Shown piece after piece: positions 63,850 through 64,000 of a stretch of DNA of 64,000 bases. A program made the position numbers and the translations under genes. The notes below the pieces were generated by a model. The model had not been told where the DNA came from and did not search any database. It worked only from the letters and a program-made list of their open reading frames with translations. Source of the DNA: an uncultured Acholeplasma sp. (GTDB taxonomy: Bacteria > Bacillota_I > Bacilli_A > Acholeplasmatales > Acholeplasmataceae); the NCBI GenBank assembly GCA_937934685.1, contig CALGYU010000019.1:8719-72718 (forward strand), read 5' to 3'. Positions within the stretch are counted from its first letter, which is position 1. Every line of letters starts with the position of its first letter.

Positions 63850-64000
63850 ATGAAAAGAAAAATTATTAGTTTGTTAAGTGTGCTATTAATGGCACTCACT
63901 CTGATTGGATGTCAAGAAAAAGATGTTAAATACACGGTGACTTTTGACTCTAACGGAGGAAGTTTGGTTTCACCAATTGAGGTGAAGAAAGGGGATAAGG
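63850..64000 (+). CDS. Lipoprotein with InlB-type repeat, N-terminal part only
   Basis: The gene runs off the right edge; 50 codons are visible. It has a lipoprotein signal with lipobox 'LIGC' (Cys21) and then 'YTVTFDSNGGSLVSPIEVKK', the start of an InlB/Listeria-Bacteroides (Flg_new) repeat. It should be a surface lipoprotein, processed by LspA. GGAGGAC precedes the ATG. Exact consensus promoter with a cre-like site, so expression is probably high and carbon-source dependent. Total length unknown. Confidence 0.8.
   Translation, partial: MKRKIISLLSVLLMALTLIGCQEKDVKYTVTFDSNGGSLVSPIEVKKGDK

Noticed and set aside
1..64000. TGA as a tryptophan codon
   Set aside because: Genes such as miaA, aroK, msrA and the dCMP deaminase end at TGA with a properly spaced next start, and Trp residues are encoded by TGG.
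1..64000. CRISPR array, tRNA, rRNA, insertion sequence or prophage
   Set aside because: I saw no regularly spaced repeats, no cloverleaf-type gene with CCA end, and no transposase, integrase or phage structural gene.

Overview
The window looks like a chromosomal segment of an Acholeplasma (Mollicutes), probably close to A. laidlawii. It is strongly AT-rich. TGA is used as a real stop codon (for example at the ends of miaA, aroK, msrA and the dCMP deaminase gene) and tryptophan is TGG, so this is the standard code and not the Mycoplasma/Spiroplasma code. A mevalonate isoprenoid cluster, mutS/mutL, rel, an Mn/Fe superoxide dismutase, lspA plus lipoproteins, and no wall-synthesis genes fit Acholeplasma. 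The genus call is inference; no rRNA or tRNA gene lies in the window.

Layout. 1-9052: end of ymdB, a YmcA/YlbF protein, an unusual membrane protein with DNA-binding-like and InlB-type repeats, then mutS-mutL-miaA-aroK-aroQ-efp. 9145-15643: rluB, cmk, an S1 protein, der, gpsA, HU and an ankyrin protein. 15726-18937: CPBP protease (minus), rdgB, a phosphodiesterase and a choline-kinase-like protein. 18950-26872: an accessory block with a 1003-residue protein that I read as TPR-GAF-PAS followed by sequence-degenerate GGDEF and EAL domains, overlapped by a gene with an R-x5-H HEPN-like motif; small unknown genes; then an esterase, AAC(3)-type acetyltransferase and S51 peptidase operon. 26916-31986: sodA and rqcH (minus), gmk-rpoZ, rsmH-mgsA, a Fur-family regulator (minus). 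32112-41938: nadD-nadE-mnmA-recD2, a serine hydrolase/oxidoreductase pair, rarA (minus). 42053-51739: apt-rel-dtd, a T-box leader controlling a GNAT gene plus hisS-aspS, then msrA, dCMP deaminase, a membrane protein, lspA and rluD. 51804-64000: yjdM, a membrane protein, a cytoplasmic pectinesterase-family protein (minus), the mevalonate operon with an acyl-ACP thioesterase, guaC, an XRE-membrane protein pair, an FMN-binding-type lipoprotein (minus), lepA, and the start of an InlB-repeat lipoprotein behind a consensus promoter carrying a cre-like site.

Much of the gene order matches Bacillus (ymdB/ymcA/mutSL, cmk-S1-der-gpsA-HU, rdgB-ysnB, gmk-rpoZ, mnmA-recD2, apt-rel-dtd-T-box-hisS-aspS, lspA-rluD), so the core is vertically inherited Firmicute synteny with lineage-specific genes inserted at the joints. 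Genes within operons are tightly packed with many 4-base ATGA overlaps. Promoters are frequently sigma-A type with 16-17 base spacers or extended -10 (TGnTATAAT) elements, and operon ends carry strong hairpin-plus-T terminators. No gene-free stretch exceeds 300 bases; the longest, 45217-45493, is the T-box leader. I saw no transposon, CRISPR array, prophage or integration site.
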